The notes: a model not told the origin generated them from the letters alone. Positions 21,115 to 30,586 are shown, numbered from the stretch's first letter. The stretch is 64,000 bases of DNA from Streptomyces lanatus (GCF_014655715.1 NZ_BNBM01000002.1:372001-436000), one strand, 5' to 3'. Numbers and translations: made by a program.

Positions 21115-22067
21115 AGGGCGGCTCCCACGAGGTCGAGTCCGGTGACGAGAAGGGCCCGCAGCTCGGCCAGGTCGGTGGCCGAGGGGTCGGTGAGCGGGGC
21201 GCGCACGGGGCCGACGGGGCGGCCGCGCAGCCGGGCCGCCGCCTTGACCAGCGAGACGGCGTAGCCGGGGACCCGGTCGCGGAGTTCGACGAGCGGGACG
21301 TAGAAGTCGCGCAGCAGCTTGTCGGTACGGCCGTGGTCGGCGTCCCCCAGCGCGGCGAAGAAGGCGTTCGCGATCTCGGGGGCGAAGGCGTGCACGGCGG
21401 AGGAGTAGGCGGGGACGCCGACCGTGGCGTAGGCGCGGGCCTGGATCTCGGCGGTGGAGGCGCCGTTGAAGAACAGGAAGCCCTCGGGTGCGGCCAGGGT
21501 GAGGCGCTGGAGCCGGTCGAGGTCGCTGTGGCCGTCCTTGAGGCCGATGACACCGGGGATCCGGGCGATACGCCGCAACGAGTCGGCGGTGAAGGCGACC
21601 TGGCCGCGCTGGTAGGCGATGAGCGGCAGCCGGGTCCGGGCCGCGAGCCGCTCCAGCTGGGCGACCAGGCCGTCCTGCGGAGCGGCGACGAGATAGTGCG
21701 GCAGGACGAGGAGGGCGTCGGCGCCGGCCTCCTCGGCGATCCGGGCGAACCGGGCGGCCTGCGCCCAGCCGTACCCGACCCCGGCGACCACGGGCACCCT
21801 GCCGCCGGCCTCCTCCACGGCCGCGGTGACGACGACGCGGTACTCGTCCTCGTCGAGCGAGAAGAACTCGCCGGTGCCGCAGGCGGGGAAGATCGCGCCA
21901 GGCCCGGTGGCTAGCTGGGCGGCGACATGGGTGCGGAAGCCGTCCGGGTCCAGCGAGCCGTCCTCGTGGAAGCTGGTGAGCGGGAACGACAGCACGCCGC
22001 GTGCCATGCCGTCCCGCAATCGCCGGGTCGTGTCCGTATCCAGAGTCACACCGTCATCCAGAGTCAC
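21111..22067 (-). CDS. 5-dehydro-4-deoxyglucarate dehydratase (DapA family)
   Basis: A DapA/NAL-family aldolase-like enzyme of about 318 residues, converting 5-keto-4-deoxyglucarate to 2-ketoglutarate semialdehyde. The core begins GVLSFPLTSFHEDGSLD, and GTGEFFSL replaces the GTTGE motif of DapA as in KDGDH proteins; the Schiff-base lysine is in GVIGLKDG. I set the start at the GTG at 22067, which has GGGGAG 5 bases upstream. The in-frame ATG at 22091 is possible; anything further upstream lies within the promoter. It forms an operon with glucarate dehydratase, giving consecutive steps. No semialdehyde dehydrogenase is in this window. Confidence 0.9.
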   Translation of the reverse strand: MTLDDGVTLDTDTTRRLRDGMARGVLSFPLTSFHEDGSLDPDGFRTHVAAQLATGPGAIFPACGTGEFFSLDEDEYRVVVTAAVEEAGGRVPVVAGVGYGWAQAARFARIAEEAGADALLVLPHYLVAAPQDGLVAQLERLAARTRLPLIAYQRGQVAFTADSLRRIARIPGVIGLKDGHSDLDRLQRLTLAAPEGFLFFNGASTAEIQARAYATVGVPAYSSAVHAFAPEIANAFFAALGDADHGRTDKLLRDFYVPLVELRDRVPGYAVSLVKAAARLRGRPVGPVRAPLTDPSATDLAELRALLVTGLDLVGAAL

Positions 22068-22073
22068 ACCGTC
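22038..22073. repeat. 18-bp perfect tandem duplication
   Basis: ATCCAGAGTCACACCGTC occurs twice head to tail (22038-22055 and 22056-22073). It is six codons long, so it keeps the reading frame at the start of the ketodeoxyglucarate dehydratase and yields a repeated DDGVTL. It also duplicates the GTG start codon context. Confidence 0.85.
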
Positions 22074-22107
22074 TCCCCATGTAGATGTCATCCATGTATG
22101 AGAATCG

Positions 22108-22136
22108 AGATTAGATACGCGAACCGCCACCGTCAA
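22108..22136 (-). promoter_or_regulatory. Promoter of the glucarate operon
   Basis: Minus strand TTGACG (22136-22131), a 17-base spacer and TAATCT (22113-22108). Initiation is expected near 22101. The adjoining AATCGAGATT (22104-22113) is a short inverted repeat over the -10 and a candidate IclR-type operator half. Confidence 0.65.
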
Positions 22137-22178
22137 TGACACCGCCCACCACGAACTCCGCCCGTTTACGATCGGCCC

Positions 22179-22970
22179 ATGTCAGAGACAGGCGGCGTCC
22201 GTGAAGTGAAGTCGGCGGCGCGCACGGTCGAGTTGCTGGAACTCCTCGCCCTGCGCGGCGACCGGCCCGCGCGCCTCCAGGAACTGGCGGACGAACTGGA
22301 GGTGCCGCGCAGCTCGATGTACGCGCTGCTGCAGACCCTGATCTCCCGCGGCTGGGTCCGCACCGACGTCACCGGCTCCCTCTACGGCATCGGCATCCAC
22401 GCCCTGCTCACCGGCACCAGCTATCTCGACTCCGACCCGCGCGTCCGCGCCGTACGCCCGTATCTCGACGAGGCCTCCGAGGCGCTGGGCGAGACCATCC
22501 ACATGGCGCGCCTCGACGGCCAGGACGTGGCTTATCTGGCCACGCGCGAGTCGCACGAGTACCTGCGTACCATCAGCCGGGTCGGCCGGCGCCTCCCCGC
22601 GCACATCGGCGCCCTGGGCAAGGCCGTGCTCGCCGAACGCCCCGACACCGACCTCCCCGAGGGCCCTTACGAGGCCCGCACCCCCAACTCCCACACCACC
22701 CGCGAGTCCCTCGCCGCCGACCTCGCCGAGGTGCGGCGGCGCGGCTACTCCGTCGACCGCGAGGAGGGCGTCCCCGGCATCGTCGGCTTCGGCTTCGCGC
22801 TGCGCTACGACGCCCCGGCCCAGGACGCGATCAGCTGCTCGGTGCCGGTGGCCCGGCTGTCGGCGGAGCACGAGGGGCGGATCGTCGCGGTGATGCGGGA
22901 GATCAGGGCGAAGATCGAGGCGACGGTGCCGGGCGGAGGCGTGCGCGGAGCGGTGCATTGGCGCAAGTGA
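22179..22970 (+). CDS. IclR family regulator
   Basis: A 263-residue IclR protein. The N-terminal winged helix (about 8-75) contains VKSAARTVELLELLA and LADELEVPRSSMYALLQTL; the C-terminal effector domain (about 85-250) contains GALGKAVLA and the RRRGYSVDREEGVPGIVGFG block. It is divergent from the glucarate operon, 112 bases from the operon start, and probably represses it until an aldarate-derived ligand binds. TACGAT lies exactly 6 bases before the ATG without a ribosome binding site, indicating a leaderless transcript. Confidence 0.92.
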   Translation: MSETGGVREVKSAARTVELLELLALRGDRPARLQELADELEVPRSSMYALLQTLISRGWVRTDVTGSLYGIGIHALLTGTSYLDSDPRVRAVRPYLDEASEALGETIHMARLDGQDVAYLATRESHEYLRTISRVGRRLPAHIGALGKAVLAERPDTDLPEGPYEARTPNSHTTRESLAADLAEVRRRGYSVDREEGVPGIVGFGFALRYDAPAQDAISCSVPVARLSAEHEGRIVAVMREIRAKIEATVPGGGVRGAVHWRK

Positions 22971-23170
22971 GGCGGCCGTAGCGGACGGATGAGGGCGACG
23001 TTCCTACCCCCCTTCCCTCACCGCAAACAGAACGTGCCTCAGATCACACCGTCCCCACTTTTTCGCGCGTCCTTTCGCTTGATACAAATTGCCCGCGCGT
23101 TCCTGTCCGTCGACGGCCTGCGCCCCTCCCCCTTCTTGTGCCGCTCCTTTCGCATGCCCTGGGAACGCCC

Positions 23171-24385
23171 GTGTTCGCCCCCCGCACCACTCCCTGGCCC
23201 CTCGTCGCCCTTTTCACGGCCGGGTACCTCGCTCCGTATCTGCTGCCGACGGTCGTCGGCAGGCTCGACTCCGGTCTTCCGCTCTCGCCCACCCAGGCGG
23301 GCGCCGTCGGCAGCGCGCTGCTGCTGAGTTCGGCGGCGGCGGGCTTCCTGCTGGCGTCCCGCGTCGAACGCGCAGGCGCCCGCCGGCTGGCCCGGATCGG
23401 CCTCACCCTGGCCCTGCTCGGCTATGGCGGCGCGGCCCTCGCGCACACCGTCCCGGCCGTCGTCCTCGGTGTGCTGATCGGCGGCCTCGGATCCGGTACG
23501 GCCACCGCGGTCGCCGCCACCCGTATCGCCGCCCAGCCCGACCCGCACCGGGCCACCACGGTCGGCCTGCTCGGCGTCTCCGCCCTCGCGGGCGCCGTCT
23601 ATCTGACGGTCCCGCACCTCGGCCCCGGCCACGGCCAGCCGCTGGCAGCGATCGCCCTCACGGCGCTCGCCGTATGGCCGACGACGAGCCGATTGCCGTT
23701 GGACAGCGCCCCGCACCCGCAGACCCGCGCGACCACCCGGCTCCCCCACCGTCGCCCCGGCCGAACCCTCGCCGCCTGCATGCTGTGCTGGTCCCTCGCC
23801 CAGAACTCCCTCTGGGGCGTCAGCGGCCGGATCGGCCTGACCCAGGCGCAGCTGACGGAGGCCACGGTCGGCGCGGTGTTCGCCGTGGCGCTCGGCACCG
23901 GGCTGCTCGGGGTGACCGGGGCGGGCGCGCTCGGCCCGCGCCTCGGCCGCGCGCTGCCCATCGGCGGCGGCACGGTCCTCATCGCGGCCTGCATCGTGCT
24001 GAGCGCGTCCGCGACCGACCTGCCGACCTTCGCGACCGGCGAGATCGCCTGGAACACGCTCTACCCGATCGTCCTGTCGTACGTCATCGGCCTCGCCGCC
24101 TCCCTCGACACCCGCGGCCGCTGGGCGGTGCTCGTCGGCTCGGCGTCATCGCTGGGCACGGCGGCGGGCCCGCTGGCCGGGAGCGTGCTGTCGGCGCAGG
24201 CCGGGTTCCCGGTCATGGGCCTGGTCCTGGCGGTGGGGCTGCTGGTGATCGCCGTACCGATGACGGCGGTGGCGCTGGGCAGGCGCCACGAGGCGACCGT
24301 CGAGATCGCGGAAGGCCTGGATGTCGTCGAGATCCCCTTGGACACCGCGCAGGCCGCCCCCGACCGCCTGACCCCGGCTACGTGA
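23171..24385 (+). CDS. MFS transporter
   Basis: A major facilitator of about 404 residues with 11-12 hydrophobic segments (first FTAGYLAPYLLPTVV; others ALLLSSAAAGFLLA and VVLGVLIGGLGSG). The usual RxxxRR loop is only loosely kept (SRVERAGARRLARIG). I prefer the GTG at 23171, with GGGAA upstream; an in-frame GTG at 23138 would add 11 residues. The preceding 22971-23137 is an intergenic stretch of pyrimidine-rich sequence in which I see no gene. The substrate is unknown. Its end overlaps the convergent deaminase gene by 8 bases. Confidence 0.8.
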   Translation: MFAPRTTPWPLVALFTAGYLAPYLLPTVVGRLDSGLPLSPTQAGAVGSALLLSSAAAGFLLASRVERAGARRLARIGLTLALLGYGGAALAHTVPAVVLGVLIGGLGSGTATAVAATRIAAQPDPHRATTVGLLGVSALAGAVYLTVPHLGPGHGQPLAAIALTALAVWPTTSRLPLDSAPHPQTRATTRLPHRRPGRTLAACMLCWSLAQNSLWGVSGRIGLTQAQLTEATVGAVFAVALGTGLLGVTGAGALGPRLGRALPIGGGTVLIAACIVLSASATDLPTFATGEIAWNTLYPIVLSYVIGLAASLDTRGRWAVLVGSASSLGTAAGPLAGSVLSAQAGFPVMGLVLAVGLLVIAVPMTAVALGRRHEATVEIAEGLDVVEIPLDTAQAAPDRLTPAT

Positions 24386-25370
24386 ACTCGTAGCCCTCCA
24401 CCTCGGCGAGATACCGCGCCCGCAGCTCCTCGTCGTCCTCCAGGAAGGAGGCGAGGAAGGAGTTGCGGGCCAGCTCCCGGAGCCGTTCCCGGTCAAGGCC
24501 CAGCGCCGAGCGGACCGCGTCGAAGTTGTCGCCGGCGTACCCGCCGAAGTAGGCCGGGTCGTCGGAGTTCACCGTGCACATCAGCCCGGCGTCGAGCATC
24601 GCGGGCAGCGGATGGTCGGCCAGGGTGTCGACGGTCCGCAGCCGGACGTTCGACAGCGGACACAGCGTCAGCGGCACCCGCTCCCGCACCAGCCGCTCCA
24701 CCAGCGCCGGGTCCTCCACGCACCGCAGCCCGTGGTCGACGCGTTCGACGCCGAGGACGTCCAGGGCCTCGGTGATGTAGGCGGGCGGCCCCTCCTCGCC
24801 CGCGTGCGCGACCCGACGCAGCCCGAGCGCGGCGGCGGCCTCGTACACCTCGCGGAACTTCACCGGCGGGTGGCCGACCTCGGCCGAGTCGAGGCCGATG
24901 CCGGTGATCCGGTCGAGATACGGCTCGGCGGCCCGCAGCGTCTCCATCGCCGACTCGGCGGAGTCGTCGCGCAGGAAGCACATGATGAGCCGGGTGGAGA
25001 TGCCGTGGTCGGCCTGGCTCCGCTCAAGCGCCCGCCACAGCCCCTCGACGACCGTGCCCAGCTCGACGCCCCGCTTGGTGTGCGCCTGCGGGTCGAAGAA
25101 GATCTCCGCGTGCCGTACGCCCTGGGCGGCGGCGCGGGCGAGGTAGGCGTTCGCGAGGTCGGCGAAATCCTGCTCGGTGCGCAGGACGGCCATCAGCTCG
25201 TAGTACAGGTTCAGGAAGGACTGCAGATCCTCGAACTGGTAGGCCTTGCGGAGCGCGTCGGTGTCGCCGTAGGGCAGTTGGACGTCGTTCCGGGCGGCCA
25301 GCTCGAAGGCGAGCTCCGGTTCGAGGGTGCCTTCGATATGGAGGTGCAGTTCTGCTTTGGGGAGGGGCAT
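24378..25370 (-). CDS. Adenine deaminase-like enzyme (adenosine deaminase superfamily)
   Basis: A 330-residue metal-dependent purine deaminase. The metal-binding H9-x-H11 is in ELHLHIEG; HAGEEGPP holds the third histidine and catalytic glutamate; VDHGLR and NSDDPAYFGGY complete the site. The GLDSAEVGHPP and HAGEEGPPAYI blocks and the FLRDDSAESA segment resemble bacterial and yeast adenine deaminases more than classical adenosine deaminases. Adenine to hypoxanthine is therefore my preferred reaction, against the usual adenosine label. The start at 25370 gives the family N-terminus. It follows RNase Z by 20 bases on the same strand. Confidence 0.85.
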   Translation of the reverse strand: MPLPKAELHLHIEGTLEPELAFELAARNDVQLPYGDTDALRKAYQFEDLQSFLNLYYELMAVLRTEQDFADLANAYLARAAAQGVRHAEIFFDPQAHTKRGVELGTVVEGLWRALERSQADHGISTRLIMCFLRDDSAESAMETLRAAEPYLDRITGIGLDSAEVGHPPVKFREVYEAAAALGLRRVAHAGEEGPPAYITEALDVLGVERVDHGLRCVEDPALVERLVRERVPLTLCPLSNVRLRTVDTLADHPLPAMLDAGLMCTVNSDDPAYFGGYAGDNFDAVRSALGLDRERLRELARNSFLASFLEDDEELRARYLAEVEGYEFT

Positions 25371-25390
25371 CAAGGCATCGTACGGCCGTA

Positions 25391-26296
25391 TTACCGACGT
25401 TTCGGCAGCGGGACCCGCAGCAGGTCGTGGGCCACCGTCAGCTCCCCGTCGAAACCGGCGTCCCGTGCCTGCCGCTCGAACTCGTCGGGGTCGGTGTAGC
25501 GCTGGCTGAAGTGGGTGAGCACGAGGTGTCGCACTCCGCTTTCGACGGCGACGCGGGCGGCCTGACCGGCGGTCAGATGGCCGTGCTCGACGGCGAGTTC
25601 GGCGTCCTCGTCCAGGAAGGTGGACTCGATGACGAGCATGTCGCAGCCGTCGGCGAGGGTGTACACCCCGTCGCACAGCCGGGTGTCCATGACGAACGCG
25701 AACCGCTGCCCGCGCCGGAACTCGCTCACCTCGTCCAGCGAGACCCCGCCCAGCTCGCCCTCACGCTGCAGACGGCCGACGTCCGGGCCCTTGATGCCAT
25801 GCGCGGCGAGCCGTTCGGGCAGCATGCGGCGGCCGTCGGGCTCGACGAGGCGATAGCCGTAGGACTCGACGGGGTGCGAGAGCCGGGCCGCGTGGAGCGT
25901 GTAGCCATCGGTCTCGGCGATCACGCCGTCGGCGCTGATCGGTTCCTGCGCCAGGTCGACGGTCTCGCGGTAGGCGGTGGCGTACCGCAGCCGGTCGAAG
26001 AAGCGCTGGCCGGAGCGCGGGTAGTGCGCGGTGACGGGGTGCGGGACCCGGTCGAGGTTGATCCGCTGGATGACTCCGGCGAGTCCGAGTGAGTGGTCGC
26101 CGTGGAAGTGGGTGACGCAGATCCGGTTCAGGTCATGCGCGGCGACCCCGGCACGCAGCATCTGCCGCTGGGTGCCCTCGCCGGGATCGAAGAGGATGCC
26201 CTCGGCGTCCCAGCGCAGCAGGTAGCCGTTGTGGTTCCGGTGCCGGGTGGGGACCTGGCTCGCCGTCCCCAGGACGACCAATTCACGTACGGACAC
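25391..26296 (-). CDS. rnz: Ribonuclease Z
   Basis: A 301-residue metallo-beta-lactamase-fold RNase Z, which processes tRNA 3' ends. The hallmark H63-F-H65-G-D67-H68 is in [11 protein letters not shown], and FVMDTR, VIESTF and [10 protein letters not shown] carry the remaining metal ligands. DPGEGTQRQ near residue 38 is the RNase Z family N-terminal motif. It lies 12 bases after the HIT gene and 20 bases before the deaminase gene, so HIT-rnz-deaminase is probably one transcript. Confidence 0.95.
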   Translation of the reverse strand: MSVRELVVLGTASQVPTRHRNHNGYLLRWDAEGILFDPGEGTQRQMLRAGVAAHDLNRICVTHFHGDHSLGLAGVIQRINLDRVPHPVTAHYPRSGQRFFDRLRYATAYRETVDLAQEPISADGVIAETDGYTLHAARLSHPVESYGYRLVEPDGRRMLPERLAAHGIKGPDVGRLQREGELGGVSLDEVSEFRRGQRFAFVMDTRLCDGVYTLADGCDMLVIESTFLDEDAELAVEHGHLTAGQAARVAVESGVRHLVLTHFSQRYTDPDEFERQARDAGFDGELTVAHDLLRVPLPKRR

Positions 26297-26308
26297 GGGG
26301 ACTTGGAC

Positions 26309-26662
26309 CTATCCGGGGGGCCACTGCATGCCGCGGCCGCCGAGGACGTGGGCGTGCGCGTGGAAGACGGTCTGGCCTGCGCCGGCGCCGGTGTTGAAGA
26401 CGATGCGGTAGCTCTCCAGCTTGTCCTCGTCGGCGACGGCCTTTGCTTCGCGCAGGACGTCCGCGGCGAGAGCCGGCTCGGCGGTGGCCAAGGTGGCGGC
26501 GTCCTTGTAATGCGTCTTGGGGATGACCAGGACGTGAGTGGGAGCCTGAGGGTTGATGTCCCGGAAAGCGACGGTCGTGTCCGTCTCTCGCACGATCGTC
26601 GCCGGGACGTGGCCTGCGACGATCTTGCAGAACAGGCAGTCGTCCTGCGGCTCGCCTGACAT
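26309..26662 (-). CDS. HIT family nucleotide-binding protein
   Basis: A 117-residue histidine triad hydrolase (HINT-like), acting on AMP-lysine or AMP-NH2-like nucleotides in the known members. The triad is HAHAHVLGG near residues 100-108; the CLFCKIVAG start has two cysteines that bind zinc in HINT relatives. GGAGGG precedes the ATG, an excellent ribosome binding site. First gene of a minus-strand group with rnz and the deaminase. Confidence 0.95.
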   Translation of the reverse strand: MSGEPQDDCLFCKIVAGHVPATIVRETDTTVAFRDINPQAPTHVLVIPKTHYKDAATLATAEPALAADVLREAKAVADEDKLESYRIVFNTGAGAGQTVFHAHAHVLGGRGMQWPPG

Positions 26663-26730
26663 TTTCCCTCCGGGGGTTCGGCCGGTTCACATACGGGGGG
26701 CATCGTATCGTCGCTGGGTGCGGGTGCGTG

Positions 26731-26760
26731 GGGGTTGATCGCGCAGTGCCCCGCGCCCCT
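26731..26760. repeat. Streptomyces interspersed GCGCAGTxCCCCGCGCCCCT motif
   Basis: GCGCAGTGCCCCGCGCCCCT at 26741-26760 matches, with one or two changes, a short sequence that recurs between genes in many Streptomyces genomes, often near gene ends. Here it lies at the 3' end of the tricorn protease gene. The identification is from memory; no second copy was seen in this window. Confidence 0.4.
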
Positions 26761-29700
26761 ACGAGGTGGGCAGCGTCGGCGGAGTCTTCGCGGGCCGTTC
26801 CTCCAGCCCGGCCAACGCCAACCGCACCGCCTCGTCCAGCTGTACGTCCCTCCCCGCCACCCAGTCCTGCGGCCGCTGCACGACCTCCACATCCGGGTCC
26901 ACCCCGTGGTTCTCCACGTCCCACCCGTACCCCTCCAGCCAGATGGCGTACTTCGGCTGGTTGATCAGGGTGCCGTCGACCAGGCGGTAGCGGCTGTCGA
27001 TGCCGATCACGCCGCCCCAGGTCCGGGTGCCCACCACGGGGCCCAGTCCCAGTGCCTTGATCGCGGCGTTGACGATGTCGCCGTCCGAGCCGGAGAACTC
27101 GTCGGCGACCGCGACGACCGGGCCGCGTGGGGCGTCCTGGGGGTAGCTGTAGGGGCGCATGCCGCGGGGCAGGCCCCAGCCGACGATGCGTCGGGCCAGC
27201 TTCTCCACGACGAGTTGGGAGGTGTGGCCGCCGCCGTTCTCGCGGATGTCGACGACGAGGCCCTCGCGGGCGACCTCGACACGCAGGTCGCGGTGGATCT
27301 GGGCCCAGCCGGGGGCCTGCATGTCGGGGATGTGGAGGTAGCCGAGGCGGCCGCCGGACTTCTCGTGGACGTAGGCGCGCCGGTCGGCGACCCAGGCGTG
27401 GTAGCGCAGGGGCTGCTCGTCGGCGATGGGGGTCACGACCGCGTGCCGTACGTCCCCGCCGCCGGCCGGCGAGATCGTCAGCTCCACCGGCTTGCCGGCC
27501 GTGCCGACGAGGAGGGGGCCGGGGCCGGTGACCGGGTCCACCGGTACGCCGGCCACCGCCACGATCGCGTCGCCGACGCGCACCGCGACTCCGGGTGCGG
27601 CCAGGGGTGCGCGGGCCTCGGGGTCGGAGGTCTCCGAGGGGAGGATGCGGTCGATGCGCCAAGTGCCGTCGGTGTGCCGGGAGATGTCGGCGCCGAGGAG
27701 GCCCTGCCGGGCGCCGCCGCCGTATCCGCCGCGCGGTGAGACGTATGCGTGCGAGGTGCCCAGTTCGCCCTGGACCTCCCACAGCAGGTCGACCAGGTCG
27801 TCGTGGGTGGCTACGCGGTCGAGGAGGGGACGGTAGCGGTCCAGGACTCCCGGCCAGTCGACGCCGCTCATGTCGGGGCGCCAGAAGTGGTCCCGCATGA
27901 TGCGGCCGGCCTCGTCGAACATCTGCCGCCACTCGGCCGACGGGTCGACCGTCTGCCGTACGCGGGTCAGATCGACGGTGATGTTCGAGTCGCTGTCCTC
28001 GTCGCCCGAGGCCCGCCGGTCGCTCGGTACGACCTTGAGCCTGCTGTCGGTCCACAGCAGCACTCGCTTGCCGTCGCCGCTGACCTCGAAGTCGTCGGCG
28101 TCGTCCGCGAGATGCTCGACGCGGCGCTGGAGGAGGTCGTAGCGCTCCAGCTCGGTCTTGGGCTCGGGGTCGTCGGGGGTGGCCCGGGAGGCGCCGAGGG
28201 CGCCGCGCACGGGGTGGCGCAGCCAGAGCACGCCGTCCTTGGCGGCCCGCAGGGTGGTGTAGCGGGCGGCCTCGACCGGGAACGGGACGATCCGGTCGGC
28301 GAGGCCTTCGAGGTCGATACGGGTGGTGGGCGTGCCCTCGCTGTCGGGGGTCTCGTCCTTGTCGGGGGCGTCGAAGGGGCGGCCGTGGCGTTGCGGACCG
28401 AAGGGGGACGGGGTGGTGGCGGCGAGGGTGATCAGGTGGGGGCGGGAGCCGACCACGAAGGCGAGGTCGAAGACATGCTCGTCGTAGACCGGGTCGAAGG
28501 CGCGCGTCGACAGGAAGACCAGGTGCTTGCCGTCCTGGGTGAAGGCCGGTGCGAAGTCCTGGAAGCGCAGCGGGGTCGCCTCGGAGACCGACAGGTCGGT
28601 GGTGTTGGCGAGCTTGAGCTGGCACAGCGGGCGCGGGCCGGGGTGGGACCAGGCGAGCCAGGCCGAGTCGGGTGAGAAGACCAGCCCGGAGACATCGCCG
28701 TCCTCGCTGCGGTCGACCTCGCGGACCTCGCCGGTCTCCCGCTCGACGAGCAGCAGCCTTCCGTCGTGCGCGGCGACCGCCGCCCTGCTCCCGTCGGGCG
28801 CCATGGCGAGTTCCAGGACGCGGCCCAGCTGCCCGGCGGCCAGTCTGCGCGGGGTTGCCCCGGGCGCGAGTCCGGTGGCGGGGGCGAACTCCAGGGCGTC
28901 GTCGCCCTCCGCGTCCGTCACCCACACCACCCACTCCTCGCCCTCCGCCCGGAAGGTGCGCGGCAGCCGGGCCCGTACGCCGGGCTCGGCGGCCAGCGCG
29001 CGGGCGGGGCCCGAGCGGTGGGTGACCCAGTGCACGGCGCCCCGGACGCAGACGGCGCTGCCGCGCGCGGTGTGGTCGGGCGCGGCCTCCCCGAAGGAGC
29101 GGGCGGCGTTCAGCTGGTACGGCTGCCGGTCGGTGCGCTGCCCACCGAGCCGGATGTCGAGGCGGCGCGGTTCGGCGCCGTCCAGGTCGTCCAGGAGCCG
29201 GAGTTCACCGGCGGACGAGAAGACGACGCGGGTGCCGTCGCTGGTGGCGTGCCGGGCGTAGAAGCCGTCGACGGGGGTGTGCCGGCGCAGGTCGGAGCCG
29301 TCGGCGAGGGAGGAGTAGACGGCGCCGACCCCCTCGTGGTCGGAGAGGAAGGCGATCCGCTCCCCCACCCACATGGGGTCTTCGAGGTTCCCGTCCAGGT
29401 CCTCGTGCAGCCGTACGAACTCGCCCTCCCCGTCCCGGTCGATCCACAACTTGCCCGCCGTACCGCCCCGGTAGCGCTTCCACCGGGCGGCCTCGAGGCC
29501 CATCGGCGCGGAGGCGACCACCAGGTGCGGGCCGTGCACGACGTCGCCGACCGGGCCGTAGGGCAGAGTGGTGGCGGGGCCGCCGTCCAGCGGGAGCGTG
29601 CGGGCCCAGGTGCGGCGGTTGCTGCCCTGGCCCTGGGTGCTGATCACCAGGACCTGGCCGTCCGGGGTCCAGCCGCGCACCCGGGTCTGCCAGCTGCCCC

Positions 29701-29971
29701 AGTGCGTGAGGCGCCTGGAAGGGCCGCCGTCGACCGGTGCGATGTGCACCTCGGGGGCGCCGTCGCGGGTGGAGGTCCAGGCGACGGTGGTGCCGTCGGG
29801 CGAGATGCGGGGCCGGGAGACCGGCACATTGTCGGCGCTGACCCGCCAGGCGCGGCCGCCGTCGACGGGGGCGAGCCACACGTCGTCCTCGGCGGTGAAG
29901 GCGACCAGGTCACCGTGCAGATGCGGATACCGGAGGTAGGACGACGATCCGGGCGTCGCTGGCTGAGTCAC
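26759..29971 (-). CDS. Tricorn protease homologue (S41 family)
   Basis: A 1070-residue giant cytosolic protease that trims peptides from upstream proteases. The order is an N-terminal six-bladed propeller (about 10-310), a seven-bladed propeller (about 320-680), a helical bundle, a PDZ domain (about 770-860) and the S41 catalytic core. VVDIRENGGGHTSQ and DEFSGSDGDI are core motifs; the nucleophile is probably S962 in the S962-D963 pair. There is no signal peptide. Tricorn homologues are a well-known Streptomyces feature. It lies upstream of the HIT gene on the same strand with a 96-base gap that contains the HIT ribosome binding site. Confidence 0.95.
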   Translation of the reverse strand: MTQPATPGSSSYLRYPHLHGDLVAFTAEDDVWLAPVDGGRAWRVSADNVPVSRPRISPDGTTVAWTSTRDGAPEVHIAPVDGGPSRRLTHWGSWQTRVRGWTPDGQVLVISTQGQGSNRRTWARTLPLDGGPATTLPYGPVGDVVHGPHLVVASAPMGLEAARWKRYRGGTAGKLWIDRDGEGEFVRLHEDLDGNLEDPMWVGERIAFLSDHEGVGAVYSSLADGSDLRRHTPVDGFYARHATSDGTRVVFSSAGELRLLDDLDGAEPRRLDIRLGGQRTDRQPYQLNAARSFGEAAPDHTARGSAVCVRGAVHWVTHRSGPARALAAEPGVRARLPRTFRAEGEEWVVWVTDAEGDDALEFAPATGLAPGATPRRLAAGQLGRVLELAMAPDGSRAAVAAHDGRLLLVERETGEVREVDRSEDGDVSGLVFSPDSAWLAWSHPGPRPLCQLKLANTTDLSVSEATPLRFQDFAPAFTQDGKHLVFLSTRAFDPVYDEHVFDLAFVVGSRPHLITLAATTPSPFGPQRHGRPFDAPDKDETPDSEGTPTTRIDLEGLADRIVPFPVEAARYTTLRAAKDGVLWLRHPVRGALGASRATPDDPEPKTELERYDLLQRRVEHLADDADDFEVSGDGKRVLLWTDSRLKVVPSDRRASGDEDSDSNITVDLTRVRQTVDPSAEWRQMFDEAGRIMRDHFWRPDMSGVDWPGVLDRYRPLLDRVATHDDLVDLLWEVQGELGTSHAYVSPRGGYGGGARQGLLGADISRHTDGTWRIDRILPSETSDPEARAPLAAPGVAVRVGDAIVAVAGVPVDPVTGPGPLLVGTAGKPVELTISPAGGGDVRHAVVTPIADEQPLRYHAWVADRRAYVHEKSGGRLGYLHIPDMQAPGWAQIHRDLRVEVAREGLVVDIRENGGGHTSQLVVEKLARRIVGWGLPRGMRPYSYPQDAPRGPVVAVADEFSGSDGDIVNAAIKALGLGPVVGTRTWGGVIGIDSRYRLVDGTLINQPKYAIWLEGYGWDVENHGVDPDVEVVQRPQDWVAGRDVQLDEAVRLALAGLEERPAKTPPTLPTS

Positions 29972-30046
29972 CCGATCACCTTAAGCAGCGGGCGGCGTCC
30001 GGGAACAGGCCTTTCGATCACTTGGCCAACTCCCGCTCGGATACGG

Positions 30047-30586
30047 TCACTTGCCCTGCGGCCAGCAGTTCGGGTGCTGCTGGCAGTAGACGGTCCTGGT
30101 GACCGTCACCGTGACGGTGGGGCCGGGCTGCTGTCCGCCGCCGGACGGATTGACGGGCGAGGGGGTGGCATCGCAGTTCCCCAGCCCGTTCACATGGAAC
30201 CACTCCTTGCCGCCGACCTTGGCGACGAGATCCCCGCGCACACAGGAGCCGCTGACGGCCCGGGTGATCCGCCCGGTGACGGTGATGTCCTTGCCGTCCT
30301 TCGTCTCGCCCTCGCAGTCGACCTTGACGACGGTGTTCTCGGTCGCCGTCGGCGAGCCGTTGCCGTTGCCGCCCTCGTACGAGCCGGTGCAGTTGAGCCA
30401 CTGCACATCGGCCTTCTGCCGCTCCAGCTCCGCGGTCACGGTCTGGTCGGTGGTGAACGCCACGGTGGCGCTGCTGAGCCCGCCTGGATCACAGGCGGTC
30501 ATCCCGCCGACGACGAGCACCACGATGCCCGCCGCACCGGCCGGCCTCGCCCCGCGCAAGCTCCGAACCCTGCTCAAAGCCCCCAT
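30047..30586 (-). CDS. Putative lipoprotein
   Basis: About 179 residues. The region GIVVLVVGGMTAC forms a hydrophobic signal with a lipobox-like MTAC, so lipid attachment at that cysteine is likely. The mature part has several cysteines (NCTGS, VDCEG, SCVRG, NCDAT, and two near the end) and a proline/threonine linker (QQPGPTVTVTVT) before a C-terminal YCQQHPNCWPQ. The start is uncertain: 30586 is the closest ATG to the signal, while 30631 would add 15 residues. No known function is visible; the cysteine pattern suggests an extracellular disulfide-stabilised domain. Confidence 0.65.
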   Translation of the reverse strand: MGALSRVRSLRGARPAGAAGIVVLVVGGMTACDPGGLSSATVAFTTDQTVTAELERQKADVQWLNCTGSYEGGNGNGSPTATENTVVKVDCEGETKDGKDITVTGRITRAVSGSCVRGDLVAKVGGKEWFHVNGLGNCDATPSPVNPSGGGQQPGPTVTVTVTRTVYCQQHPNCWPQGK

